DNA from: Apteryx mantelli
Lineage: Eukaryota; Chordata; Aves; Apterygiformes; Apterygidae
Assembly (NCBI RefSeq): GCF_036417845.1
Contig: NC_089981.1
Span: 23,890,001 to 23,954,000, forward strand
Direction of reading: 5' to 3'
DNA length: 64,000 nt
Shown piece by piece: positions 30,601 through 41,125 of the stretch (within the stretch, counting starts at the first letter, position 1; every line of letters begins with the position of its first letter). Under the pieces are notes generated by a model. It was given only the letters and a program-made list of their open reading frames with translations. It was not told the DNA's origin and searched no databases. The position numbers were made by a program, and so were the translations under genes.

Positions 30601-32545
30601 AGTCTTGGGCAGCCCTTGGCCTCAAGGCCAAGGTGCTTATTCCTACTGCTGGAAGTTTCAGTAGGCTACAGCTTTGGGACTGTTCAAGGACATTAAGACC
30701 TGGTTCTGTGCCTCAAAATGCAACTATGCTTTAATTGTCACAGGACAGCTGTGGTAAGCATACCTGTTGGTAATTTAAAAGTACAAAAGAATTTAAACCC
30801 CAGAGAGTACACTGTGGAAAGGAAAAACCATGATTTGTTCCAGTTGAGCTTATCCAGGCTAGAATCTAGGAAAGAGCAATGTACACAGCAGCTCCCTTGT
30901 TGTTTTTATAGTATGGTCAGGCTCTTAGGAAACCCCCAAGAAGTATGCGCTACAAAAACAACTGGAGCATTGCTGTGTATGAGTTGATATTTCCTAGATT
31001 CTAGTCTGGATAAGCTCAACTGGGATAAATCATGTTTTTTCTTTCCAAAGTATATGCTTGAGATTTGGATACTTTCACACCTGTAAATTGCCATGTTGGA
31101 CATATATGGCTGAATGAATCACAACACACGTTCAGCTGGATCAAGGATATGGTGACAGTTTATTCAGATTTAATTATGTCACATTTCTGGTTCCAAAATA
31201 TACTGTAGATAGCCATGTTGTGGAAGACTCATTTGATCTCCTTTGTGCAACCATTTCATAACTAGGCCTCTGGTTTGGTTATATTTACAGCACAAGTATA
31301 AAGAATGGGTGATTTGCAAAAACTGTTTCCGTCTGAGGCAAATAAATGCTTTTGTTGAGATTTCTCTGTGCAGTATTCTGCTGAAAAAGTTCATGTATGC
31401 TAAGGTTTGTAAGTGTTTTGGAGAATAATTATTAAGTGGTCCCTAACAGTTAAGTGTTTTATTATGCAAAGTTGCATACTGAATGGAAAGAAATGGAAGG
31501 GCTGATGCTGTTGAGTTTAATGAAGTTGTGCTTAGTGCAAACACCACTTAAAAAGAAAGTAGATAATGTTAATGGGATAGAACATTTCCACAGAATAATG
31601 GTTTCCTGCTGTTAGATAAAAACCAGAGACCAAGCAAATGTTTATTTTCCAAGTGGGAGACATAGATCTGATGATGATGTTGTACTAAAATGACTTGTCT
31701 GTTAGGCAGAATGACTGATGCAGATGTAATCACTTTAATCTCATCACTGATGTATTAGACAGATTGTTCCCACTGTAATTGTTTTACACTCTAGTTTTTA
31801 TTCCTGTTGATAACAGACCTCTGATATCCGTTATTCTGTATTCCCACATTATCCCCTATAATGACAGCTGCTAGGACTGAACTATAGTCTCTCTTTTACT
31901 TAGATGAGATCTAAACAACTGTAACCACTACCCATATTCTAAGTATTAACATAATCAGTGCCTCCCTGCCCCCGCCACCATGCATTTCCCTGATGGTGTT
32001 ACTTTAACAGAATCACTTATTTCACTGGTCTTGCTTTTACTGTATGACTCAGTACAACATCTTGGGGCTGGTTCAAAGTTGAATATCGTAAGAAGTGTCC
32101 ATCTCCTGATCATTCACATTCATTCTTTAAAGAACGATGCCAGTGTCTTAATTCGCACACAGAAGGGAAGAGGCTTAAAGTTAGGATATTGGGGGGGAGG
32201 GCTCTATGTGTGTCTTGGAGGTGGGGCGGGAGGGGGGAGAGGTCTCGAGAGGTGAGAAGTACGTAACATTTTGCACCAGCTGAAACTTCAGGGTGGTCTT
32301 TCGTTGTAGTTTTAGGTGTATGCATCATAGCTACTGCAGAAAGGCTGGAATGTGTGTTTGACCATTTGTTTTCTCTTTAGGGCCAAGGACAAACTTTTCA
32401 GTTTCCCAACCTATTTCCAGAAAAAGAACAAACCCCAGAAGCTCGCTCTTTTGATGACTTCAAGAATAAATATCTCGAGGAAGAGGCGCAGAGGCAGAGA
32501 GGTGACCCCAGACGAGGCGGAGTCCCTGATTGGTTTGGACTTTGA
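21627..32545 (+). CDS. MRPL23: Mitochondrial ribosomal protein L23 (uL23m), five exons
   Basis: uL23m is a protein of the large mitochondrial ribosomal subunit that sits near the polypeptide exit tunnel. Five exons splice into a 156-residue protein (human: 153). Landmarks are [39 protein letters not shown], the [20 protein letters not shown] core of the L23 fold, [27 protein letters not shown], and the conserved C-terminus [13 protein letters not shown]. The basic N-terminus MAARVRRAV could act in mitochondrial import but differs from the MARNV start of mammals. All junctions use GT-AG. The first donor is chosen within a GT repeat because only that one keeps the frame. The gene lies directly downstream of TNNT3, as in other vertebrates. 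The span given includes introns. Confidence 0.96.
21789..21911 (+). CDS. MRPL23: MRPL23 exon 2
   Basis: After ctccccgcag, one base completes Val, then 40 codons run from YPLFQPGG to QFRVSM, plus two bases before gtgagt. The exon is extremely GC-rich (codons mostly end in C or G) because it lies in the CpG island. Homology to the N-terminal half of MRPL23 is clear. Confidence 0.95.
22429..22511 (+). CDS. MRPL23: MRPL23 exon 3
   Basis: Acceptor ttgcctag, donor gtaagt. The exon holds one base, 27 codons ([20 protein letters not shown] then VRTRIQH) and one base. It is the alpha-helix and strand core of the uL23 fold. Confidence 0.97.
22512..24345 (+). other. MRPL23: MRPL23 intron 3
   Basis: A 1.8-kb AT-rich intron with a MIR-like relic near its 3' end (about 24,071-24,165). 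No gene is visible. Confidence 0.6.
24071..24165 (+). mobile_element. MIR-like SINE relic
   Basis: The order 'tatgtgactgggtagccac', then 'gccccagttcgccacctgta', then 'agtgaggagagtagtattta' tracks the MIR 3' half ('tgtgaccttggg...cctcagtttccccatctgtaaaatggggataata'). Confidence 0.55.
24346..24419 (+). CDS. MRPL23: MRPL23 exon 4
   Basis: Acceptor gtttgtgcag, donor gtgagt. Two bases complete Gly, then 24 codons read [20 protein letters not shown] and YVQL. The basic loop is the rRNA-contacting part of the family. Confidence 0.97.
27665..27860. repeat. Possible non-autonomous DNA transposon relic
   Basis: 'aggtgttag' near 27,677 recurs in inverted form ('ctaacacct') near 27,808, and 'tgtagacaagcc' and 'cttgtcaac' flank the middle. 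This hints at a decayed element with inverted ends. Sauropsid hAT-like repeats often carry 'gtgtagacaa'. The call is weak. Confidence 0.3.
29310..29390 (-). mobile_element. MIR/L2-like relic, reverse
   Basis: 'ggttaaatggcttgcaaaag' followed by 'gtaacacgggg' and 'caggattaggaat' is the reverse of the MIR core ('ggttaagtgacttgcccaaggtcaca...'). Confidence 0.45.
30811..31051. repeat. Inverted repeat (foldback) with ~100-bp arms
   Basis: The left arm (30,811-30,909) matches the reverse complement of the right arm (30,953-31,051). The inner core, 30,829-30,873 against 30,990-31,034, is 45 bases with three mismatches. The arms overall are roughly 85% alike with small gaps, and the loop is about 43 bases. 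Both arms share the segment cagttgagcttatccag. It may be a palindromic non-autonomous DNA transposon or two inverted copies of one repeat. No target-site duplication was identified with certainty. Confidence 0.88.
32381..32545 (+). CDS. MRPL23: MRPL23 exon 5 with stop codon
   Basis: After ttctctttag, 54 codons in phase 0 run from [20 protein letters not shown] to [13 protein letters not shown] and TGA at 32,543-32,545. The acidic middle ([20 protein letters not shown]) is the variable part of the family, while both ends are strongly conserved. Confidence 0.97.
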   Translation, partial: GQGQTFQFPNLFPEKEQTPEARSFDDFKNKYLEEEAQRQRGDPRRGGVPDWFGL

Positions 32546-32745
32546 TGCAACAAGTCAGCTGCCTTTTTTAGGCTCAGAGGGATTTTAATCAGCAGAACTT
32601 GCACTCTTCTCTTCTTGTAATGACCAAGGGTTTATTTTTGAGCAGCCCTTGTTAGCGTGTCTTTTTACCTGGCTATTTGTGCACGACTACAACAAAATGG
32701 CCCAAAAGAAATAAAAAGGTAAAATAAATCCGACTGCATCAGATC
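32546..32745 (+). terminator. MRPL23: MRPL23 3'UTR with two poly(A) signals
   Basis: AATAAA occurs at 32,710-32,715 and 32,723-32,728, 13 bases apart, giving a short 3'UTR of about 190-200 bases. GT-rich sequence at about 32,752-32,775 fits the downstream element. Confidence 0.8.
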
Positions 32746-33214
32746 TTTCCTGTGAACTTGTGGACTGTTTCTGAAATGTGGAATTGCTTGTTGTTGTTTC
32801 TGACTGTGTCATTTTGCTTATCCTCTTCCTGCTTCTTTAGGTAATTTGAGTAAAGTAGGAGACGTTATAGTTACCAGGATAAGTGTGGTTTGTGTTGAAC
32901 AGAACATATAAAAGGCAAGGTAGGACAACCAGAGGTGGACAAGAAGTTGCAGAAAAGTAGACTGTAGGCTCAGAACATAGGTGTACGTATTGTCAGGTAT
33001 GATGTCCTACTATTTTGTGAATTGCCTTACTTCCAAAGTGACCCCCTTTCCTTAGGGATGTATGTTTGATCTGATTTCACTCCTTTGTTGATGGTTGTGT
33101 GGCATCTTGGAGAGGGGGCCTGTTGGATAGCCTTGCAGCCATGCATGTGTGCATTTGATTCAGAAAAGCTTCAAAGAATGGACAAATGTGGTGCACTGTC
33201 TCTGCTTGCTGTTG

Positions 33215-33470
33215 TGCAATGCAGGTGGCTGGCCTGCCCTAGGAACATTTACTGGCATAGCTGTGATAGTATTCCCCCCCCCCCCAACCCGCAGCTACCT
33301 TGCAGAGCTGGCAAGAGTCCTGTGTAGACACAGTTGTATTGGCATAAAAATGCTTCTGCCAGTGTAGACTGTTTTGGGCTCAGGACTAGTGAAAAGACTC
33401 TTTTTACTTTTTCTGGTGTAACTCCCTCCACTTTTAGGTTGCTGATGTCGCTGCAGTGGTAGAACTGTTC
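33215..33470. repeat. Possible hAT-like repeat relic
   Basis: 'ctggcatagctgtgatag', 'cctgtgtagacacagttg', 'cttctgccagtgtagactg' and 'ctgcagtggtagaactg' resemble turtle/crocodilian repeats with 'ggcatagctac...cagtgtagac'. A run of 12 C lies at about 33,275-33,286. Confidence 0.35.
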
Positions 33471-34376
33471 TAGGCCTTCAGGGCTGCTGTATTCAGGTTT
33501 TTCATTTGCCTAGCTCTGCTGCTGTTTCTCCTCATTTTGATGAGGATTATTTCTCTTTCCCTTTGTCAAGTAATATGCTCTGCTGGTGTGTCAGAAACAG
33601 TGGAAAAAGTGAGGGCTAGGAAGGACTTTACCACAGATAAAGAGAAGGATGTATTTCTGCAGGCCATTAGCTATGATGCCAACACATGCAGGGTTAAATG
33701 TATAGCTAAAGTTTCCCTGCCTTTTGAGTTCTGCCACTTAGCAATTGGCAGGGTAGTGAATGAACCCTTGCCTTGAACACTTCTACCCGGGTGCTCTCCT
33801 TTATTGTTCTGTGTCTGAACTTCTTGTTTGGACAGCTAGCAAGATGTTTACAAGGAAACAGCTGTTCCCCAGAGAAGCAATCTAAGGAGGATTTTAGGCA
33901 CCCTCTTCTGTTCATCAGTTGCTTGTTTCCTCCTGCTACTTCCCTTCTTCAGTCCATCTTCTTCTGTGGTTTGTTGCTTACAAGTCCAGTGACTCTCTCA
34001 CCCCACTCTTTGTCCAACTTCCAAGAGGGATCATGCAGATGATCTGCGTAAGTCAGCTGGTGCTTAAACAGAGAGATGCCCTCAGAGATGAGGGAGACAA
34101 GGCAGGATTTGCTAGTCCCATGCTGCTGACAGAGCTGCAATAGTAGATGTGGAAAAATACTGAGTTCACTGAAAACAGTTTTTATGTTTGGCATGTCTGC
34201 AAAGCTAACACTTCCGGAGTTTTGTAGTGACACGTGAAACTTAAGGTTAAACCAAGAACTGGCCTGCAGTTTTAAAGTAGGAAGACCGAATTTGTCTAGA
34301 TAAAAGGGTTTCCTCTCTGATATATGCAGCTCTCTTTTAAGGAGACTGTCTCTCAAGCTGCCAGCTAAATGTGGAC

Positions 34377-34425
34377 TTGATCCATATTGGGGCTGGGTAT
34401 GGAGTTGATCCATACTGGGACTGGG
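34377..34425. repeat. Imperfect two-copy tandem repeat
   Basis: 'ttgatccatattggggctgg' is followed after 26 bases by 'ttgatccatactgggactgg', two units differing at two sites. Confidence 0.85.
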
Positions 34426-35269
34426 ACTTTGCTCCTACAATATAATGTTATGGAGTTTGCTATTTTTTCTTCACTTTCCTTTGTGGTGGCCTCCAATATA
34501 GGTAACTCCATCTTCTCCATGGTGAAGATAAATGAAAAGAATTCATCTAGTGCTGCCATATATCTTCCTAACTGGTTGGTCAGCCTTAAGCAAGCAAGCA
34601 GACAGGTATGTGATAGTTCTGGATAAGTGAGGCTGTATTCTGTGTGTTAGGTGTAACAGAAAGGGATATATTAACCATCAGCCTCTCTGCCTTCCCTGTT
34701 ATGGTCCTCAGGAGAGGTTGGAGTCACCAGCTCCTGTACTGGCATTGAGGACCCATGCTGAGAGGAGTTTATTTGCAGTCCCAAGTATGTTCTAGGCTGA
34801 GTGAGTATCAAAAGCCCAGGGCAGGTCTACCATGTTTTGCTACTCTGTGATTTCTCCATGGATGATTAATTTCTAGCTCATGTTCAAGGCAGGTTTCTGT
34901 CTGGAATGGCACAAAAGGGAAGAAATAGAGATGAGTATACCCGTATCTATACGAAGCTGCAGCGACCAAATTCTGGCAGATACTCAAGCTCCTTAAGAGA
35001 ACTTACATTACCAGATGCTTCTCAAATAGTATTCCTGTGAAATTAAGGTAAGATTAAAAAAAGAAAATTCAGAGCCCCTCACCCACCATTATTTTGCTTT
35101 AATGCCCCTGATTGCCGTGGAAATGGGATAAAAAAAGATGTCAAGTCCTTCCCAGTCCACTGCTGGCCAGCATTTCTGAGGAAGTGCCAATGGCTTTGGA
35201 TGCTTAGTATGATACAGTACTTCACAAATCCCATCCCCCAAACTGCACAGGTAGGCTAGAAAATAATGG

Positions 35270-35380
35270 AGATAATACTTGAATATGAAGGCAAAATTTG
35301 TATCACATACCAGAGAAGTACAGCAAATGAGTGATGAAGCTAGGACAAGCACTCAGAATTACATAGTTCTGTACACGAAA
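35270..35380 (-). mobile_element. Weak MIR-like relic, reverse
   Basis: 'cagcaaatgagtgatgaagc' and 'taggacaagcactcagaatt' resemble the reverse MIR flank ('gtcagtggcagagctgggattagaaccca'). Confidence 0.3.
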
Positions 35381-36449
35381 TTGTGCTCATTCCAGCACAT
35401 CCTGGAGTTTTTGTGTGATGCAAAGGATCAGTAGGACCTGTGAGGTTGCATCTAGTCCTGCTATCAGAGAGGTGTCGAGCTGTCCTTGGCTGTATCAGCA
35501 GCCTTACCTGTGGGCCAAGAATTTGGATGTATGCGTGAATAACTTCTCCAAGGAGCAAAGTAATGACTTGGTTGAAGAGGCTGATGTTCTTTCTGTGTGC
35601 TGGACACAGCAGGAAGAAACCATGTCCCGTGCTTGGCATGCACAGCTCTGCAGCTGCTGGCTTCCCTGACATGCAGTGGAGACGTGGAACACAGTTTCGT
35701 TCTCCTCTGAATGTGTACAGCCTCCCAAAGAGAGTAATGTGCTGGAACAGTCAGCGGATGCGCAATTGATTGCGTAGGCCACTCTGGTGGAGGCGCGCAT
35801 TCAGCTACGATGGGCAGCGTCTCAGCAATACCAGTACACTTCAGAGGGAACCTGTGATTGCTTTTTTGTTTGCTTTTATTTACTGTTTTTTAAAACAAAC
35901 CAAACTGAATTGCAAAGAGAGTCAAGTGGCTCTGTAAAGTGGCTCTCCTAACATTGCAACTTCGAAATGGGTTTTGTGCTGTAGCTTCTGCTTGGAAGCT
36001 AATGGTAGGCTTGTTATTGGTTGAAGTGGATCACACAAGAATGTGTGGGAGTGTGCAGGTGACAAATTTACTGTGTCTTGTAACCACTTATCACCTGAGC
36101 TATGCTACATGACCTCAAAGGATGAAAATGATTGTCTTCACGGTTACTTTGAAGTAGGAAGGCATATAGTGCAGCTCAGCTGACAAGTGGTTAGTCACAA
36201 AGCTGCAGTAGCTTCATCTTCTCTGTATAAGCCCCCCCTATGTCAAAGATGTTAAGTATTTCCTGCAGATCAATGTCTATCTTTATTGTCCTGTGCATCA
36301 TTCCCTCTTTGTTATACTACTTGGTGATCAAGAGAAGAGAAAAGGCTAAATGGACTAAAAGATGGGAAAGAAGTAAATAGTCCCTTGCGCTACTTTGATG
36401 AATCCCAAAGGAGGCATATTCTAATCCAATTAGCAAATATCCTTGCTCT

Positions 36450-36545
36450 CTACACAGGAAAGTCAAGTCACACAGAGGGTAAATGGCTCACTTCCATGAC
36501 TGAATGTGTCTGAGAATGGGTAATCCAGAGCTTCCGATGCTTTCC
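36450..36545 (-). mobile_element. Weak MIR-like relic, reverse
   Basis: 'gtcacacagagggtaaatgg' and 'tctgagaatgggtaatccag' resemble the reversed MIR middle. The copy is diverged. Confidence 0.33.
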
Positions 36546-37095
36546 CCCCTACTGGGACTCCTGAATTACGCATCTTGTGACAGAAAGAGGCATTCAATGG
36601 TCTGATCCATTGCTGAGTAGCACTAGCACTTCTGAATGAATGAAACAGTGGGAAAATTTTGCTTACTTTATCCAAGGTGGTCTTGCTGTGGAAACTCTGT
36701 TCATGGCTGGGGAATTTCTGATCCATCTGGGTCATTCCAATTATATCAAAGCCCCCCCCTCCCCCCCTGAAAATCATTTTCCATATTTCAGTTTTTAGAT
36801 CGTAGGATAGACAATTGTTTCTTCAGCTGTGGAGTGTTTGTGGAATGACTTGCAGAGAGTGGTAAGGGTTGGATACAGGACGTCTGCTTAGCGTGTGAAA
36901 CCGGGAGAGGTACACAAAGCAAGCACTATTTTTGCTAGAAGGACTGAAAGCTGTAAAATACTGTTATCTTGACAGTGCTGCTTTCTCCTGAAGTAGAGTT
37001 CAAGGACTGCTCAGAGTCCAATTTAAAACAGTTGTTTGAGAAGGGCTTTCCAGGGTGGCTTATATGCCAAGGCTCATAGGTACCATGGCTAAAAA

Positions 37096-37240
37096 GGAAC
37101 ATTGTGATAATCTCTTCTGACCTCCTGAATGACACAGATCATAAAATTTCATGCCGTAGGTTCTGTGCGTAGGCCAGAAGCCTGTGGTTGAACGTTACCT
37201 GGAATGGGTTTCAAGGCTTAAACTTGACAAGCATGGCTGA
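37096..37240 (-). mobile_element. CR1/L3-type LINE 3'-end relic
   Basis: 'ggaacattgtgataatctct', then 'tctgacctcctgaatgacac', then 'agatcataaaatttcatgcc' closely follows the sauropsid repeat wording 'ggaccattgtgatcatctagtctgacctcctg..taacacaggccatagaactt'. The LINE is in reverse orientation and truncated. Confidence 0.65.
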
Positions 37241-38284
37241 GTGAAGTGAATTTCCTTGAATAAGCTGGACCCAAGCAGTATGAAAGTCAGCAACATGTCA
37301 TCTGACCTGTGAATTGCTTAAAGTGGTTGTAATAGGGAAAACTGAGTGTTGCTGTTTAGGAATCATATGTTTGTAGAAAGGGGAGGTAATTTTTGTAAAT
37401 ATTATTTTCTTTAAATGCAGAAGTTTTTAGAGTAGCTAGGATGACATCCTAGTTGAACCATTCCTTTTAGAGTGATTTATGGCTGTTTAGACAGAATGTA
37501 GCTCTTTGTGTATAGTGTGGCTTATCAAAGTGTGTGCTGCTGTTGCTGACACACCCAACTTGCAGAATTCAGGAGATACCCTATAATCATTTATACCATA
37601 GGCCGAGGGGACGGTAACTAGGTCCTGGTGTAAAAGTAATTGCTTTTATTACAAAACATAATGGATTATCAGTCTCTTGTCCTTTTCTGCCTTCAGCTGT
37701 TTGTAAATGCTGTGAATGGAAATAAATTAGAATTTTGAATTGTCAACTGGATTCAAAACAAGAGGTAAGAGATGCCACCACTGCATTTGTAGAGGAATGC
37801 AGAGCCCAGAATTAGGCACTGAATTTTCCTCTGTGGTGCCTCGTGCTTTAGAAAGCATCTTGAGGCCATGAAGTATTCTAGGTAGGTAGGTCTTACTTGA
37901 GATCTGGCAATTAGTTAATGTTATCTATGTTTCATTGTCCAAAGTTCATGGTTTAGGAGTTGGACAAGACCAATGATAGCAATTCAAGGCTTGGAAAACT
38001 TCCTTTCCTAAAAAAGGCTTGGGAAACTCACTCTATTGATTCAGTGTGATTTAGAAGCATCTTAACTGTTGTCTGTGTGTATACCTGAGAAAGAAAGATT
38101 TCTGAGAGGCAGAGCACAATTTAGTGTAGCAAGCAAGGGTGCAGCTAGAGAAGTGAAATGAGTAGACTAGAAAGGGAACATCTGTGGTGTGAGCAAGTGT
38201 TATTCTCATAAATGGAGGGAGAAACCAGGGAATCTTTCTGGATCATGTGGTGCTTTTCCCATGAGCCTGTGCTGAAAATGTAGA

Positions 38285-38470
38285 GCTGCAGAAGGCCTCT
38301 TAGGTCATACAGTCAATCTCCACAAATAGAGACTGCTGCAGGCTGAGCTGTGCCAATGCTTGCACACATGGCAAACCCAGTGTGTGGTGTGTCACAACAG
38401 CTGTCAAAGACTGGTCGTCATACCCAGAGTCTCTAAACATCCTGTTTATCCCTGCAAGGAGGAACACTTG
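38285..38470 (-). mobile_element. CR1-like LINE relic
   Basis: 'gcagaaggcctcttaggtca' followed by 'tacagtcaatctcc' resembles reversed CR1 ends ('gaggtcatctagtccaacc'). The remainder is diverged. Confidence 0.4.
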
Positions 38471-39529
38471 ATTGAAAGATAAATACCAAAAAAAAAAAAT
38501 GGTGCTAGGAACAACATTTGCCCTTGGGCTAACGAACCTGAAAACAAAAGAAAATAAACATAGGATGGAAGCAAACAGATTTCCACACAAGGCCAGATTC
38601 TAAAAGGGATTTAGGAGCTTAGCTTGTTTTGGCACGCTTGAAAAAGAAAAAGACGTCCGGGTGCCAGGATTCGTAGGGCTCCGTATGTGCACGAATGAGT
38701 CAGGGGAAGAGCATGGGGAAAGATGGGGTGGCTGTGGTGGTGCGAGGGGGGACTGGAGAATGACGGAGCTGCCAGAAAGCTTTGTGCAGGGTCACCCTGG
38801 GGGCATAGCTTGCACATTCTTATTTTTTTGAAAAATTAAACATACTGAAAAAACCCTCCAAGTTGGCAGTGAGGATTTTTTTTTCTTCCCCCTCTGTTTG
38901 TTTGTTGTTCATTTGTCGCTGCACGGGAGGTCTGTTTACTTTGCTCAAGAGAATGAGGGACCCAAGAGACACTGCTCTGCATGCAAAGCTTTTATGGAAG
39001 GGGCTTGGGGAAGAGAAGGGGAGGAACTTTCCAAGCCTTTTGAAACAGAGCTGAAAGAGTTTGTGGGCTGTTTCTTTTGCTTCTTTGCCCAGCACACTTT
39101 GGGCCTGATGTTGCTACTGCTTTTGTAGATGTAGCTGTGCCATGGACTTCAAAGGACTGGATTGGTCCTGCTGTTAAGGGTTGATCAGACAAATCTCAAC
39201 AGGGCAAGTGTCAGGAGGCCTGAGAAGCCCCTCGACTTGGTATGGAGATTCTGAGTGGTTATCTAACACTGCAGAGCCCCCTCCCAGACCGCGGGACCTC
39301 TCCTGGTGGGTTGCTTTGAAACCAGATGCGTAGCAGTGCTGCTCTCTCTTACCACCTCCCCAATAACCCTGCTGAATGAACTGGCCCTGAAGACTGAGGT
39401 GAATTCATCTCTCTCTGTGCCAGTAAGATCCTCTCACAGACAAGCCAAATGCAGCCCATCATTCCAGGGATTTCAGTTTTTAAAGGGGACTTTTCCAAAG
39501 CTATGTGGCAGCCTGCAGCTGCTGAATTT

Positions 39530-39605
39530 TGTTGCTTTGGATGATTTAGTTAACTTCTGAATGCCTCAGTTTCCCCAGCTGGGCTTAACAGTGATTGTGA
39601 CCCAG
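39530..39605 (+). mobile_element. MIR-like SINE fragment
   Basis: 'tagttaacttctgaatgcct' then 'cagtttccccagctgggctt' follows the MIR 3' half 'acttaacctctctgtgcctcagtttcc'. Confidence 0.5.
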
Positions 39606-40995
39606 CTGAAGATCCAGCTAATGGAGGGGGAGTGGAGATGTGCACTGTTCTTACTTACTTCACTTCAGCTGGCATTTTGGTGGATGAGGCAATATTGCCC
39701 AGCTGGATCTTCCTCATATCTTATGGTACAACAATTCTCAAAAAAGAAACATGGGGAGAAAACTAAGGGTACTGTACAAGGGAAGTGACTGTCTTTAGAT
39801 TAACAAATAGGCACAACCATTGAGTTGTGTGGGTATGTAGCAGATAGCTTACCATAATGTGAGGAATGCCAAGCGAATGGCTGATGAGTGTGATGGATAA
39901 TTCAGCTGTCACGGACTTCAGAGCAATGCGGTGTTCTGCTATTTGTAGCTTTCTCATCCTTTTTGGCTTATTGAGAAATGATGGAAACTGATGGGCCTGC
40001 CTGTAACCTCAGCCTGTGCGCTTTGTGTTCATAGCAGCTATTTTATAGCAGTAGTCTGTTCTTCGAAACAGCCCCAGTGCATAGCAGAACAGAAAAATTT
40101 AGATTGACACAGGGAGCTGGTTCCTTTTATCTCAATATTTCCTGTTTTAACCAACAGGAAAACTACTCAGCAATGCTGAGACATCTTTCTGTGCTGTAAA
40201 GGATCCCTTAAATACTGAGACGCACCATGTTGTTTTGGCTGCTCTGTCTCCAAAAGGAGGAGGAGTTCAGAAACCAGCTGTGAGTGTTGTTAAGGAAACA
40301 AAAAAGACCTTTGTTTTTTTTTAAAAAAAGAGTTGTAAAGCCTGTAATTGTTCATGCTAGAGGAGGGAGGAATGAGAGGGAATGCGATTAGAGATAGGCT
40401 ATCCAGAAATACCTCCCTTTACAATGTATGCAAGTGGGGACTGTCAGTGAACCAAAAAGAGAGCAAGTTAGAAAAAGACACAAAAACATTTTCACTCTAC
40501 ATTGAATTAGGTTAGTGTTGTGCAATTCATTGCCATAAGATATCGGGGCCAAGAACTTTGCTGGATTCAGACACACTTCTGGCTGTTTCTGTGGCTAACC
40601 AGGGTATCAGAGGGCTAATAGTAATATTAAAAGTACGAGAGTTTTGGGAAGCTGTCAGTGCCATGTGCGTCAAGGCATAAACTGACTCCAGCAAACAGAG
40701 GTAGGGATGGGAAGAGACTTACTTTCTTGGGAGGGGAAAATAGCCTGTGAGCTGTCTATTGCAGGGTTTCTTGTCCTGACCTCTGGATCAGCCTCTGTCA
40801 TGTTGCAGAATCCTAGCCAACATGGAGCATGGAAAAGAAGTCAGGTTTGGTATAGTAATATTTTTAGAAGAGCCGTCTCACCTGCAATAATATATCTAGT
40901 CATTTGTTAGACCCTGTGGGGAGGTAGAGCGCCTTCTGCATTCTTCAGCTATCAGTTGTGAACATCTTGATTTCCACTGAGAGAAAAGTTAATTT

Positions 40996-41125
40996 GGTGG
41001 CCTAGGAAACAGGAGGGTGAAGTTCACTTCCAGGCTGTGTTTTCAGCTGAGCTTGGGTCAAGTCCTTAATCTCTCTTTCTGCCTTGGTTTTGTGTCACAG
41101 AAATTATCTAGGGATGATCATCTTT
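40996..41125 (+). mobile_element. MIR-like SINE relic
   Basis: 'agttcacttccaggctgtgt', 'gagcttgggtcaagtcctta' and 'atctctctttctgccttggt' reproduce the MIR core and 3' half in the right order. Confidence 0.6.

Larger units (their letters stand above)
24420..32380 (+). other. MRPL23: MRPL23 intron 4
   Basis: An 8-kb intron. It contains possible DNA-transposon relics (27,665-27,860), a reverse MIR-like relic (29,310-29,390) and the inverted repeat at 30,811-31,051. The stretch at 27,890-28,230 is AT-rich, has no recognised repeat and could be conserved non-coding DNA, but that cannot be judged from one sequence. No exon or RNA gene was recognised. Confidence 0.6.
32746..37095. other. Intergenic spacer, proximal part
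   Basis: No gene recognised. It holds a hAT-like relic (33,215-33,470), weak reverse MIR-like pieces, a two-copy tandem repeat and C-runs near 33,275 and 36,755. Open frames are short and lack recognisable protein features. Confidence 0.6.
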
